Below, piece by piece: positions 40,885 to 49,519 of a stretch of DNA of 64,000 nt; position 1 is the stretch's first letter; every line of letters begins with the position of its first letter. The notes under the pieces are model-generated. The model was not told the DNA's origin. It was given only the letters and a program-made list of their open reading frames with translations, and made no database searches. The DNA comes from a virus. The position numbers were made by a program, and so were the translations under genes. The stretch spans positions 248,001 through 312,000 of IMG/VR virus record IMGVR_UViG_3300009703_004110. One strand, written 5' to 3'.

Positions 40885-41190
40885 TCAACCCCAAGTTGCT
40901 GATACAAGATAATGTCCAGGTTCAAGGTGCCCCTTTTTAATCAAGGCCATTATCATCATATTTAAACTTACAGTTCCGTCAGAATAGTCCGTCATTTCGG
41001 TGACAGCTTCGTCTACCCACTTCTGACGTGATTTAATTATATCACTCGTACAATCGAACAGAGTTTCTCCGCCGCTATCGTGCCCAGCAATTTCATCTTC
41101 ATATGGTTCACATGTGAATCCGAAATGCTCCTTGGCTAATGATAGAATATCTTCTATATCCGTCCAATATACTTCTAGTCTCTTTATCAT
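40885..41190 (-). CDS. hypothetical protein, 101 aa
   Basis: Starts MIKRLEVYWTDIEDILSLAKEHFGF and contains a short acidic loop (YEDEIAGHDSGGE). Helical C-terminus with LNMMIMALIKKGHLEPG. Its ATG overlaps the RF1 stop as ATGA, so the two are co-translated. Function unknown. Confidence 0.65.
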   Translation of the reverse strand: MIKRLEVYWTDIEDILSLAKEHFGFTCEPYEDEIAGHDSGGETLFDCTSDIIKSRQKWVDEAVTEMTDYSDGTVSLNMMIMALIKKGHLEPGHYLVSATWG

Positions 41191-41873
41191 TTGTTTAATT
41201 CCCCAAGCTGGCCTCTAGAGTAAGCTTTGTACGTAATAGTTTTATCATTGATGTGATCATAAACTTTGCCAGCTTGAACTCTAATGGTTCTAATCTTTTC
41301 TTCGCCTCTGCCTCCAGAACCAACTTGTTGCTTACGCTTACTTCTTCTGTTCAAATAAGCCTCTCTGTCAGCTATGGCTTGTAACTTTGCAGAAATAACG
41401 CTGAGTGCATTTTCTTTATTCTGCTTTTGACTACGTTCAGATTCGCATCGCACAATAATCCCTGTTGGCTTATGCTTAATCTGAACAGCAGAGTCAGTCA
41501 CATTTCTATGTTGTCCGCCAGCACCAGAACCTCGGGCAGTCTTTATTTCAAGCTCATCCTTTCTAAAGGATAATTGTTCAGCCTTTTGAGATTCTGGCAG
41601 CACGGCGACAGTAATCGTAGAGGTGTGCACCCTTCCTTTACGTTCAGTAGGCGGGACCCTTTGCCACCTTATAATTCCCGATTCTTTCTGAAATAACTTA
41701 CCGGCATTTTTTCCGATAACTTTAAATATAATAATTCCATCCCTACATGTAATCAAATCTATATCTAACTTATTTCTTTTTGCATACTTACAATAAATTT
41801 TGAATTGAATCTTCACTAGATCTTTTGAATCTGATCCGCCTTCGCCCGCTCTTATTTCTATAATTAATGTCAT
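41187..41873 (-). CDS. prfA: RF1-type peptide chain release factor, N-terminal domain missing
   Basis: Terminates translation at UAA/UAG. The 228 residues begin directly in domain 2 (IEIRAGEGGSDSKDL). The codon-recognition stretch WQRVPPTERKG carries P-x-T, the RF1 signature, rather than the SPF of RF2. The peptidyl-tRNA hydrolysis motif GSGAGGQHRNVTDSA (GGQ 119-121) and the basic end (NRRSKRKQQVGSGGRGEEK) are intact. Domain 1 (about 100 residues, the target of host recycling factors) is absent. It coexists with an amber-suppressor tRNA, which would compete at UAG. Confidence 0.88.
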   Translation of the reverse strand: MTLIIEIRAGEGGSDSKDLVKIQFKIYCKYAKRNKLDIDLITCRDGIIIFKVIGKNAGKLFQKESGIIRWQRVPPTERKGRVHTSTITVAVLPESQKAEQLSFRKDELEIKTARGSGAGGQHRNVTDSAVQIKHKPTGIIVRCESERSQKQNKENALSVISAKLQAIADREAYLNRRSKRKQQVGSGGRGEEKIRTIRVQAGKVYDHINDKTITYKAYSRGQLGELNK

Positions 41874-41932
41874 AATAATTCCTATGTAGTTGAAAATCTA
41901 TTTTTATTTCTACAATATATAAAGGAGTTATT

Positions 41933-42070
41933 ATGAAACTAACTGAACGCCAAACTAAAATTATCAATGGATTGATGCTTGGCGATGGAAATATCACTAA
42001 GCGTGGAAATGGGAATGGAAGACTTAGAATAAATCGTAGTTTCTCAACTTTATTTACTTATACTATATAG
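41933..42070 (+). pseudogene. truncated LAGLIDADG homing endonuclease
   Basis: Plus strand with a strong AAAGGAG before ATG 41933. The 45 residues, MKLTERQTKIINGLMLGDGN then ITKRGNGNGRLRIN, match the first LAGLIDADG helix (LMLGDG) and the following strand, then end in TAG. A full enzyme needs over 150 residues, so this is a relic. It converges into the 42050 gene. Confidence 0.7.
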
Positions 42071-42775
42071 CTTCTTCTCAAGCAAGGCCAAAAGTTTCTT
42101 ATTCTTTGTCCCAAGTAAGAAAGGTAATTTATCCAGCGGAGCCCTTTCTATCAACATTTTTTGAACAACTATAGCTCTTGACTTCCAAAATATCTCTAAC
42201 TTATCCAATTCCTCATCTGCAATTAATGCCTCCATTACTTGGACCTTTTCTTTGCCAGAAAAATACCCTCTAAGAAACAGCTTAATTACATCTTCATCTT
42301 TGTGAAGATCGTTTTCTATGACCCAACCAATTAAGCCAAATCTACAATTGGTGTTGAGATTGCCTCTATTAGTTTTAAACTCCTTTGAAGTAACCAGGCC
42401 TAGTAAGTCTTTTATTGATTCGTGCTTTAAAGCAATATCGAATATTTCATCGAATACTTTTACTCTCTCTCCTTTTCCGTACCAGTCATATCTACCTTTT
42501 GCTTCCGTTCGATGCTTTCCCCATCCATAACCACCTTGATAATAATGTCGCTGGTTATCAATGTCAAGAGATAGAATAAGAAGTCTTTCGGTAGCTCTAT
42601 CAATATTGAATACGCCATCAGGAGCTAGGAACTCCTCAAGGCCGTCCACTGTTGGTATGGAGTAGCAACGCAACAAATGACCCAAGTCTTCCGGAAGCCA
42701 CCCTTGACCATGATTATAATTTATTCGTCGTGCTAACTGGATGATGTGCTCTTCTGATAGAGTAAATTCTGTCAT
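42050..42775 (-). CDS. helical protein, 241 aa, HEAT-like group
   Basis: Starts MTEFTLSEEHIIQLARRINYNHG, Tyr/Gly-rich middle (YYQGGYGWGKHRTEAKG), then helical repeats (VKVFDEIFDIALKHESIK, DVIKLFLRGYFSGKEK, KVQVMEALIADEELDKL) and an end like that of 9756-10403 (LPFLLGTKNKKLLALLEKKL). No catalytic motif. Confidence 0.65.
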   Translation of the reverse strand: MTEFTLSEEHIIQLARRINYNHGQGWLPEDLGHLLRCYSIPTVDGLEEFLAPDGVFNIDRATERLLILSLDIDNQRHYYQGGYGWGKHRTEAKGRYDWYGKGERVKVFDEIFDIALKHESIKDLLGLVTSKEFKTNRGNLNTNCRFGLIGWVIENDLHKDEDVIKLFLRGYFSGKEKVQVMEALIADEELDKLEIFWKSRAIVVQKMLIERAPLDKLPFLLGTKNKKLLALLEKKLYSISK

Positions 42776-43086
42776 ACTATATAATGATCCGTTACAAAGT
42801 TCTCAAGACCTTGAGAGCCTGCGTGTCGCCCAACCTCTACTCCGTCCCTAAAGGCAATGATAGTTGGAATACTACGTATCCCTGCTTCTTTTGCAGTCTT
42901 TCTTGACACGCCAGTATCTGCCTTCAAGAAAGTTGCCTCTTCATATACTTCAGATAGCTCTTCATATTGTGGCGCTAATGCTTTGCACGGCCCACACCAT
43001 TCGGCCCAAAAGTCTACAAATACTAGACCTTTTGATTTCGTTACTTTTACTTCAAAGGTTTTATCCGTTACTGCTTCTACTGACAT
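42772..43086 (-). CDS. trxA: thioredoxin
   Basis: A 104-residue thioredoxin with the redox motif WAEWCGPCKALAP (WCGPC at 30-34), DTGVSRKTAKEAGIRSIPT with the cis-Pro, and GVEVGRHAGS. Full length. It could feed phage ribonucleotide reductase (not in this window) or act as a polymerase processivity partner as in some phages. Overlaps the 42050 gene start. Confidence 0.93.
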   Translation of the reverse strand: MSVEAVTDKTFEVKVTKSKGLVFVDFWAEWCGPCKALAPQYEELSEVYEEATFLKADTGVSRKTAKEAGIRSIPTIIAFRDGVEVGRHAGSQGLENFVTDHYIV

Positions 43087-43097
43087 TAATTTCCCTC

Positions 43098-43694
43098 TTA
43101 TTGCTTGACGTTTTTATTTTGCCTGCAAAAAGTTGATGTTTGGCTATGGCAATTCGGACAAAGCAATCTTAAGTTACTTATTTCATTATTGTTTGGTATT
43201 CCATCTATATGGTCTAATTGCAATACTAATTTTTTATTCTGCCATTTGCTAATATTACACACTGAGCAGTTATATTTTAAAAGACCTGCCGTTAAAAGCC
43301 TTTTCTTCAAAGAGTCGCGACTTTTGTATGGGCTATCTTTGACCAAAATTTCACTTAAATTATACTTATATGTTATACGATTCTTTTGCCAACTACCAAA
43401 ATGCGATATATCGATATTTAGCTCGCTAATATAGCGATCTATTGTTTGAAAATTTCCAGACGCATTAGGGCTTAGTCCCAATTTTTTAATTACATCAGTT
43501 TTAGTTACAGATGCTTTCACTGCTTCGATTAAGTCATCATCAGTCCATGTTCTTTGCGCCCCACGCTTATCTCCGCTCATTCCGTATTTTTTCAAATAAA
43601 ATCTAACCGTAGAGTATCCCGCCCCCATTTTTTCGGCAATTTCTTTTATAGTCTTACATTCTTTCCTATATTTCATCAAAGCTTGCTTGTCCAT
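43098..43694 (-). CDS. HNH endonuclease with N-terminal HTH-like region
   Basis: ATG 43694 (MDKQALMKYRKECKTIKEI) opens 198 residues. Residues 1-80 contain helix-turn-helix-like repeats (IAEKMGAGYSTVRFYLKKYGM, DVIKKLGLSPNASGNFQT), probably DNA binding. The C-terminal core CSVCNISKWQ...LQLDHIDGIPNNNEISNLRLLCPNCH is an intact zinc HNH. It lies 45 bases from tRNA-Phe, again pairing an endonuclease with a tRNA. Confidence 0.88.
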   Translation of the reverse strand: MDKQALMKYRKECKTIKEIAEKMGAGYSTVRFYLKKYGMSGDKRGAQRTWTDDDLIEAVKASVTKTDVIKKLGLSPNASGNFQTIDRYISELNIDISHFGSWQKNRITYKYNLSEILVKDSPYKSRDSLKKRLLTAGLLKYNCSVCNISKWQNKKLVLQLDHIDGIPNNNEISNLRLLCPNCHSQTSTFCRQNKNVKQ

Positions 43695-43739
43695 ATTAGC
43701 TCTCCCTATATTAGCTAATATATTAATAGACGGGATATA

Positions 43740-43815
43740 TGGTGGACTGAGACGGAATCGAACCGCCGACGCGAGGATCTTCAATCCTCCGCTCTACCGA
43801 CTGAGCTATCAATCC
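43740..43815 (-). tRNA. tRNA-Phe (GAA)
   Basis: Acceptor GGATTGA/TCAGTCC, D-arm GCTCAGTCGGTAGAGC, anticodon arm GAGGA-TTGAAGA-TCCTC (GAA), T-loop TTCGATT, A and CCA. Confidence 0.93.
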
Positions 43816-43845
43816 ATACAAATTGTATTATTAACGGAGATTGAT

Positions 43846-44385
43846 ATGATTAGAGACTTTGAATTTATCGGCCTTGAGTTTGGCTGCGGAAATACTCCAG
43901 CTAAGCCAGAATATTACGGAGTTGATATCAGAGGCTTTGAAAGTGTTAAGTATGTATGTAACGCCTGGGATATAACAGACCACGTTGAGCCTGAATCAAT
44001 AGACGATATATATAGCAAACATTTTCTCGAGCATCTAACTTTTTATGATGCTAACCGAACTCTCGAAAGTTGGTATAAGATTTTAAAAAAGAAAGGTACT
44101 CTTCATGTTATTGTTCCTGACTTAATATATCATATAAATCAATTTTTAGATCCAAATAGAACCAGACGAATGAAAGTCAAGAAAGGAATCTGGACCGTCG
44201 AAGATATGGCTGGATTTGGATTTTGGGGATTTCAAAGACAAGCTGAACTTGGAGAGACTTGGGATATACACAAGTCTGGTTATGACTTTGACCTTCTAAA
44301 AAGAAAGCTTATAGAGCATGGGTTTCATAAAGTCACGCGACTTGAAGCCGGAAGGGAACACCTCTCTGTTATCGCATATAAATAA
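43846..44385 (+). CDS. SAM-dependent methyltransferase (plus strand)
   Basis: ATG 43846 follows ACGGAGA; the longer upstream frame would read through tRNA-Phe. 179 residues: FIGLEFGCGNTPAKPEYYGVD (motif I), CNAWDIT (motif II), IYSKHFLEHLTFYDA and KKKGTLHVIVPDL. A second protein with the same plan is at 54981. These resemble small methyltransferases near glycan or tRNA genes; the substrate is unknown. It is one of only two apparently intact plus-strand genes. Confidence 0.82.
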   Translation: MIRDFEFIGLEFGCGNTPAKPEYYGVDIRGFESVKYVCNAWDITDHVEPESIDDIYSKHFLEHLTFYDANRTLESWYKILKKKGTLHVIVPDLIYHINQFLDPNRTRRMKVKKGIWTVEDMAGFGFWGFQRQAELGETWDIHKSGYDFDLLKRKLIEHGFHKVTRLEAGREHLSVIAYK

Positions 44386-44463
44386 TGGTCCGAGCGGCAG
44401 GAGTTGAACCTGCAATAAGCCTGCTTCCAAAGCAGGTAACCGCGCCACATGGATCGCGCCCGG
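44386..44463 (-). tRNA. tRNA-Pro (TGG)
   Basis: Acceptor CCGGGCG/CGCTCGG, anticodon arm CCTGC-TTTGGAA-GCAGG (TGG), T-arm GCAGG-TTCAACT-CCTGC, A and CCA. Confidence 0.9.
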
Positions 44464-44540
44464 ATATGGGTGCGAAGTCGTCCTATTTCACTTTTGTCTT
44501 AAGGCAGGGGAAAGTGTTCCTTTCCCGAGAGGGCGACTCC

Positions 44541-44666
44541 TCACCTAATAAATCGCTCGCTGCTCGGGAAAGGTGCAAACTTAGCACTATGCGCCACATA
44601 CTCTGCCTCGTATTTGATTCCGTTATTTATGATGTAATGCAACATAGTTGTTCTCCATTGAGGCAT
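44541..44666 (-). CDS. possible small protein, 41 aa, with overlapping hairpin
   Basis: In the 250-base gap before tRNA-Pro the minus strand has ATG 44666, MPQWRTTMLHYIINNGIKYE, and ends FAPFPSSERFIR at TGA 44541. The last codons overlap one arm of an 11-bp hairpin (CCTTTCCCGAG/CTCGGGAAAGG, 44519-44583) that may end transcription or protect the tRNA leader. Coding is plausible, not proven. Confidence 0.4.
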   Translation of the reverse strand: MPQWRTTMLHYIINNGIKYEAEYVAHSAKFAPFPSSERFIR

Positions 44667-44720
44667 AAGCCTGCTTTCACTTTCTATCTTACGCCCTCGA
44701 ATTAAGAGGGTCAAGGGAAA

Positions 44721-45185
44721 TTATGATAATTTTTTAATCAGTCTATCTACTAGGTCTTTCTGTCCCACAATTAATCTGAACTTAGCTACCTCTGCTGATA
44801 CAAATTCACCACGATCAATTTCTGGCACTTGAATCATTGTACCAGAGCCACGCGGCCATTCTATTGTAGTTAAATTAGAAACGATGATTGGGTCATCTGG
44901 TGCTAAGTATCTAGCTCCCCACGCAAACACGTCTTTACGACTTTGTCTGGCTACACCAAGATTTATCAGATTGTCGTAATTTAAATCACTAATGCCCGTC
45001 TCTTCAAGAAGCTCTCTCTTGGCCGCCTCTAATTGATCCTCACCAGCCTCAATCTTTCCTTTCGGAATTGACCAGCGGTCTTTGTCGGGGCCTCTACCGT
45101 ATGGTCCGCCAACATGACAGACTAAGAATTCTAAATTGTCATCCCTAAAACGATACAGAAGAATTCCGGCGCTTTTAGCTCTCAT
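44721..45185 (-). CDS. Nudix hydrolase
   Basis: Hydrolyses nucleoside diphosphates linked to X (e.g. ADP-ribose, ApnA, oxidised dNTPs). 154 residues with an intact Nudix box GKIEAGEDQLEAAKRELLEETGI. The WSIPKG just before it is typical of ApnA/ADP-ribose hydrolases. It overlaps the downstream reading of the frameshifted tail-family gene by 11 bases. A housecleaning or anti-signal role is inferred. Confidence 0.9.
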   Translation of the reverse strand: MRAKSAGILLYRFRDDNLEFLVCHVGGPYGRGPDKDRWSIPKGKIEAGEDQLEAAKRELLEETGISDLNYDNLINLGVARQSRKDVFAWGARYLAPDDPIIVSNLTTIEWPRGSGTMIQVPEIDRGEFVSAEVAKFRLIVGQKDLVDRLIKKLS

Positions 45186-45758
45186 TGAATTTCTCCATAT
45201 TGAATAAGATTGTATCTACTAAGGCAGAGTTCTTGGTATTATTTAGAACCTCATCTGGTTCTATTTCATAACATATATAATACAACTTATCAGAATGGAG
45301 AATAAAGTTAGGACTCTGAGCAAGAATACTGTCCAAAGCTTTAGAAACTTCTGCGGCTTTTTTCTCAGCCTTCTCTCTTCTTCCAATTGCCTTATGATGA
45401 TTCTTCTTTTTTCTTTTACCATTTAGGTTGCGAACATTACGTAAAGCTTTCTCATGAGCTTTGCGTACTTCAGTTATTTTATGAGTATATCTATCTGCCC
45501 ATTCACGATATGCTTCATGATTTCTGAAGATGCGCTTTTCAATTCTAACCCAATTAATCTCAAATAACTTATGCCAGTAATAAGATTTCGTGTTGGCGAT
45601 AATTATTCCGTGTTCATTAAAAAACTCGCATCCCTGCACGAACGATGGCATCCATAAGCTAGTCTTACCCCCTTATGAGGCTCTCCAGGTAGCTTTAAAT
45701 GCTTTTCATGCCAACCGTTGTCCTTAAGAAGCTGAGTGAATTCCTGAATTGATATCAT
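45175..45758 (-). pseudogene. LxxLxF-tail family gene split by a frameshift in a G run
   Basis: ATG 45758 opens MISIQEFTQLLKDNGWHEKH and runs to GEPHKG. The next frame continues KTSLWMPSFVQGCEFFNEHG, then a long basic helix (NLNGKRKKKNHHKAIGRREK), and ends VDTILFNMEKFNES, the family tail. The frames join if one G is added to the GGGGG run (plus C run 45668-45672). Joined length about 194 residues. Indel in the data or real inactivation. It overlaps the NADAR gene end by 35 bases. Confidence 0.65.
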
Positions 45759-46209
45759 TTTTAACTCGCGTTAGAACTTCACCAAGCCAATTCTTTCCCT
45801 GCCAGGTGCTACGGCTTTGTGCTCGCTTATCATCCTTAGCTAATCCAATTCCCCAAATTTTATCATAAGGGCTGGCTTCAACCAAAATTTTATCACCTGT
45901 TGCCAATAGAATCTCTTTAAGCTTTTCATCCTGTGTAAATTTCGCCATGCTAGCACGATAAACAATATCTTTAGCAGCGCTCTGCCACTTGCCCACATTA
46001 AAGTTTTTAACTTTGCGGCCAAGGGCCTTTTGTTCTCTTGGACTATTTGTCTTCATAATCTTACGAAGAGATTTAGCGTCCTTGAACATTCTGGCCTTCT
46101 CTGCCATCATATATTGTTCTGCGCAATTATACTTAACACCGTTAATTACAAAAGAAGATGGATGCCATTGACTAAACGGTCCGCTCCAAAAGAATTCAAA
46201 TTCTTCCAT
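45724..46209 (-). CDS. NADAR-family protein (YbiA-like)
   Basis: 161 residues with the YbiA plan: FFWSGPFSQWHPSSF, KYNCAEQYMMAEKARMF, QKALGRKVKNF, FTQDEKLKEILLATGDKILVEASPYDKIWGIGL and GKNWLGEVL. NADAR proteins cleave N-glycosidic bonds; some remove ADP-ribose from guanine and so reverse DarT-type DNA ADP-ribosylation. In a phage an anti-defence role is attractive (inference from family). The upstream gene ends at a TAG three codons before, in the same frame. Confidence 0.85.
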   Translation of the reverse strand: MEEFEFFWSGPFSQWHPSSFVINGVKYNCAEQYMMAEKARMFKDAKSLRKIMKTNSPREQKALGRKVKNFNVGKWQSAAKDIVYRASMAKFTQDEKLKEILLATGDKILVEASPYDKIWGIGLAKDDKRAQSRSTWQGKNWLGEVLTRVKNDINSGIHSAS

Positions 46210-46218
46210 TTTAAATCC

Positions 46219-46623
46219 CTATATAAATTTGTCAAGATTGTAAACTATTGATTCCCCAGCCCTCTTTGGTATTACCCCGAGAACATCTTCAATTGGAACC
46301 TCTACAATAAAGTCGTTGCCCTTATCGAAAGACATTTGGACAAAGACTCTTTTCTTTTCTTGTCTATTAGGATCTCTTTCTATTATATACAAAAAGTCTG
46401 TGCCACGTATATAATAAGCTTCTGTTCCGTTTAGAAATCCAATCAGTGGCATAAAACAATTAATATCTTCTGCTAATGGGTATTCTTTTTTAATTCGCTC
46501 TTTAACACGCGGATTGGCATAGGATAGGTAAAGATCATAATATGCCAGAGTTCTAATTAGAATGGTTATAAAACGTCTAATCGTTCGCTTTTGTAATTTA
46601 TACATTAGCTCGTTTTTGTTCAT
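46219..46623 (-). CDS. LxxLxF-tail family protein
   Basis: The likely start is MNKNELMYKLQKRTIRRF at 46623; an upstream ATG at 46701 adds 26 hydrophobic/basic residues. It contains IRGTDFLYIIERDPNRQEKKR, then VEVPIEDVLGVIPKRAGESIVYNLDKFI. The VPIEDVxxxIP part is nearly the same as in 37436 and 46830. Ends in TAG. Function unknown. Confidence 0.75.
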   Translation of the reverse strand: MNKNELMYKLQKRTIRRFITILIRTLAYYDLYLSYANPRVKERIKKEYPLAEDINCFMPLIGFLNGTEAYYIRGTDFLYIIERDPNRQEKKRVFVQMSFDKGNDFIVEVPIEDVLGVIPKRAGESIVYNLDKFI

Positions 46624-46720
46624 TCTTTTAGTGGCCCTCTTATTGTGGGTTCTTATCACCTGAATCAGAATCCATAAGATATTATATACATTAACTTTCA
46701 TACTATCTCATAGGAGCTTA

Positions 46721-46795
46721 TGGATGGGGTATTAGGACTCGAACCTAAAGTAGCAGGTCCAGAGCCCACTGTGTTGCCAATTACACCATACCCCA
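46721..46795 (-). tRNA. tRNA-Gln (CTG)
   Basis: Acceptor TGGGGTA/TACCCCA with the T1-A72 pair typical of Gln. Anticodon arm GTGGG-CTCTGGA-CCTGC (CTG), T-loop TTCGAGT, discriminator T and encoded CCA. Confidence 0.85.
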
Positions 46796-46829
46796 ATAGC
46801 ATCTTTACTTATTACTGATTTGTTATAGT

Positions 46830-47144
46830 TTAAACAAACAGGTCAAAGTGAAAGATCACTTGTGATTTTATATTTGGTGGAAGCATTTCGAAGAATTGCT
46901 CAATAGGAATTTCTACCCTGTCGCTATAAGCTTGTCCAAAATAATATCTTACTAAAGGACTCCCATCAGAATTTATTCCGCATATTTCAATTAGTAAGTG
47001 TGTTCCATTGACTTTATAAAAGCCGCGATATATCTGAGAAAGAAAGGGCAAATGATGGGCTTCTTCGGCCCCATCAACTACGCCATATCTATTCGGTATA
47101 TTCCTATAGCTCACCTTGCTATAAGCCTCTCTAAGTATTCCCAC
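46830..47144 (-). CDS. LxxLxF-tail family protein
   Basis: 104 residues, MGILREAYSKVSYRN... with strands GFYKVNGTHLLIEICG, VRYYFGQAYSDRVEIPIEQFF and the tail EMLPPNIKSQVIFHFDLFV. The Tyr-Phe-Gly-Gln stretch is shared with 1433-2155 (CYFGQTYYDI). It overlaps the HD gene by 34 bases. Function unknown. Confidence 0.75.
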   Translation of the reverse strand: MGILREAYSKVSYRNIPNRYGVVDGAEEAHHLPFLSQIYRGFYKVNGTHLLIEICGINSDGSPLVRYYFGQAYSDRVEIPIEQFFEMLPPNIKSQVIFHFDLFV

Positions 47145-47659
47145 ATTTCTGCGGGAGCATTAGTTGAGCCTTGCAGCTTTGCCTTAAAGGCAGACCATTC
47201 CTTACGATACATGCCAAGGAGATTCTTTTTCTTAGTATGACAATGCTCTATGTTGGCAATTCGATCTGCTAACTTTAGAATGATTGCATCTTTAATCTCT
47301 ATAATCTTGCCATGACTTTTGGCATGACGCTCCCTACGGTTCTTACCAGGCTCATTAGAGACGGCATAAACAAGTAATGCCACGTCATCACCGAAGACTT
47401 CCGCAACCTCTTCTCTAGTCACATGAGTATCCTCAATAACATCATGAAGAATTGCGGCAAGAATCAGCCTTCTTGATCTGGCACGTTCATAGTCGTCTTC
47501 TAACCAGGGGCCAAATCCATAACGAACCAGCACTTGAGACACTTGTACAAGATGCATAACATAAGGCACATTGCCATACATTTGATCGCCATGAGCATCA
47601 ACAGCAAACTCAATTGCTTTTTGGTATTCACTATCAAACTCTTTAATACCAAACAACAT
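47111..47659 (-). CDS. HD-domain (p)ppGpp hydrolase-like protein (MESH1/SpoT-type)
   Basis: The HD core matches the hydrolase half of SpoT/RelA and small alarmone hydrolases: AHGDQMYGNVPYVMHLVQV, AAILHDVIEDTHVTREEVAEVFG, VYAVSN and ILKLADRIANIEHC. There is no synthetase domain and the length (182) equals MESH1. It would remove ppGpp and relieve the stringent response during infection (inference). It lies between LysRS and tail-family genes. Confidence 0.88.
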   Translation of the reverse strand: MLFGIKEFDSEYQKAIEFAVDAHGDQMYGNVPYVMHLVQVSQVLVRYGFGPWLEDDYERARSRRLILAAILHDVIEDTHVTREEVAEVFGDDVALLVYAVSNEPGKNRRERHAKSHGKIIEIKDAIILKLADRIANIEHCHTKKKNLLGMYRKEWSAFKAKLQGSTNAPAEMWEYLERLIAR

Positions 47660-47706
47660 AATACACCTCGACTATATTCTATTACCTGTCAGCTTTTCTT
47701 TCTAAG

Positions 47707-49176
47707 TTAGCCGCTAGTTCTCATGGTTGGAAATAAGATTACATCCCGGATAGAGGTTCGATTTGTTAAAATCATAACCAGCCGGTCAATACCGATACCT
47801 TCGCCAGCCGTTGGTGGCATACCGAAAGTTAAAGCTCTAACGTAATCTTCATCAAAATACATTGCCTCATCATCGCCGGCATTCTTCCTCACTACCTGAG
47901 CAGCAAAGCGATCAGCTTGATCCATCGGATCATTAAGTTCGGAAAAGGCATTTGCAATTTCCATACCAGCAACAAATAACTCAAACCTATCGGTCACCCG
48001 TGGGTCGTCATCATTACGTCTAGCAAGCGGGCTGATCTCTGTTGGATAGTGAGTTACAAACGTTGGATTAATCAACTGATCTTCAATGTATGTATCAAAG
48101 ATTAATGTAAACATTTCTCCAATAGAGTCTGGTAGCTCACTCTCATAAGCTGGATTAGCTGACTGCCAAAATTCGTGCAAGTTTTGAATCGAATAAGGAT
48201 CGCCCTCAACACCAACCTTTGTTAGCAACTCATCAAACCTGGCTTCGCCCCATTGGCCGAAGTCAATTTCAGTATCACCATACGGTCTAACTAAATTACT
48301 ATAGCCAAACAAATCTCCAACCAACTCAGTAATCATATTCTGAGTCATCTTCATTAGATCACGATAAGTAGAGTGAGCCGCATAGAATTCAACAGTAGTG
48401 AATTCAGGATTGTGCTTGGTGGAAATCCCCTCATTTCTGAAATTCTTTCCAATCTCATATACACGATCTAGCCCGCCAACAATTAATCTCTTAAGATAAA
48501 GCTCTGGAGCAATTCTCATAAAGAGATCCATATCTAAAGCATTATGGTGCGTTACGAATGGCTTAGCTGACGCTCCGCCAGGAATCGGCTGTAAGGTCGG
48601 GGTCTCTACCTCTAAAAAACCTCGATCTTCTAAGTGCCGACGTACTCCGCTAACAATCTTAGATCTTGTAATAAAGACTTGCCTACTGTCATCATTGACT
48701 GCCATGTCTAAGTAACGCATTCGAGAACGTGTCTCTTGGTTAGTTAGACCGACATGCCTATCTGGCATACCCGCAATATTCTTGGAATACAAATGAATCT
48801 CTGCTACATTTACAGTCAACTCACCCATGCGCGTGCGCATCATGGTTCCAGCGAACCAGACCCAATCACCAATATCCATCGCCTTCCATTCGGCAAACTG
48901 TTCTGCACCAACAGTCTTCTTTGATACCATAATCTGAATGGCAGCATCTTGACCATTTACGCGGCCAAACCCAAGCTTACCAAGCTCATTCTTAAATCGC
49001 AATCTTCCAGCGGATGATACGGTCATATCATTCATGGCCGCAATAGAGTGCTCACTATAAGCAGTAACAATGCTCTCAACGCTGGTGTCAAATGGTATAT
49101 CATTCGGATATGGCTCGATTCCTTCTGCCCTGAGGCGTAGCGCCTTGTCTCTCATTTCTTCATTAAACTGAAACAT
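47707..49176 (-). CDS. lysS: lysyl-tRNA synthetase, class II
   Basis: 489 residues, standard bacterial LysS length. The N-terminal OB fold (AGRLRFKNELGKLGF, IQIMVSKK) is followed by catalytic motifs: TPTLQPIPGGASAKPFVTHH, LYLKRLIVGGLDRVYEIGKN, FRNEGISTKHNPEFTTVEFY (motif 2) and GEGIGIDRLVMIL (motif 3). Intact. No standard tRNA-Lys is seen here apart from the odd class II CTT tRNA at 10801. Confidence 0.95.
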   Translation of the reverse strand: MFQFNEEMRDKALRLRAEGIEPYPNDIPFDTSVESIVTAYSEHSIAAMNDMTVSSAGRLRFKNELGKLGFGRVNGQDAAIQIMVSKKTVGAEQFAEWKAMDIGDWVWFAGTMMRTRMGELTVNVAEIHLYSKNIAGMPDRHVGLTNQETRSRMRYLDMAVNDDSRQVFITRSKIVSGVRRHLEDRGFLEVETPTLQPIPGGASAKPFVTHHNALDMDLFMRIAPELYLKRLIVGGLDRVYEIGKNFRNEGISTKHNPEFTTVEFYAAHSTYRDLMKMTQNMITELVGDLFGYSNLVRPYGDTEIDFGQWGEARFDELLTKVGVEGDPYSIQNLHEFWQSANPAYESELPDSIGEMFTLIFDTYIEDQLINPTFVTHYPTEISPLARRNDDDPRVTDRFELFVAGMEIANAFSELNDPMDQADRFAAQVVRKNAGDDEAMYFDEDYVRALTFGMPPTAGEGIGIDRLVMILTNRTSIRDVILFPTMRTSG

Positions 49177-49519
49177 CTGAGGCTCCGGCGTTTAAAATAT
49201 CTTCTACTTCAACCATCATTCTGCCATAAGCATCATATGTGCCAGGCAACATCATCATGGTTTCGGCGGTAAAAAGATTATCTGCTGCACTTTCGTGAAC
49301 ACCGGACAGGTGATCCAAAGCTTCCTCTGTATCCATTCCGGTAATTGATTCAAGTAATTGTTCGTGAGCCTCTGCATATAAAGATCTGTATTCAGACGGA
49401 TCTTCCGCAGAGTCATCAACAACCTTCTGTAATGTTTGTCTAAACCTATCAAGCTTTTCTTCCGCAGTATTTCCGCGAACACGCCCTGGTCTAAAAAATT
49501 CTAATGGGTTATCCTGCAT
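49163..49519 (-). CDS. hypothetical helical protein, 118 aa
   Basis: Acidic and helical throughout (EEKLDRFRQTLQKVVDDSAED, YAEAHEQLLESITGM, EEALDHLSGVHESAA). It overlaps LysRS at its end and the deformylase at its start, so all three are co-translated. No motif. Confidence 0.7.
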   Translation of the reverse strand: MQDNPLEFFRPGRVRGNTAEEKLDRFRQTLQKVVDDSAEDPSEYRSLYAEAHEQLLESITGMDTEEALDHLSGVHESAADNLFTAETMMMLPGTYDAYGRMMVEVEDILNAGASDVSV

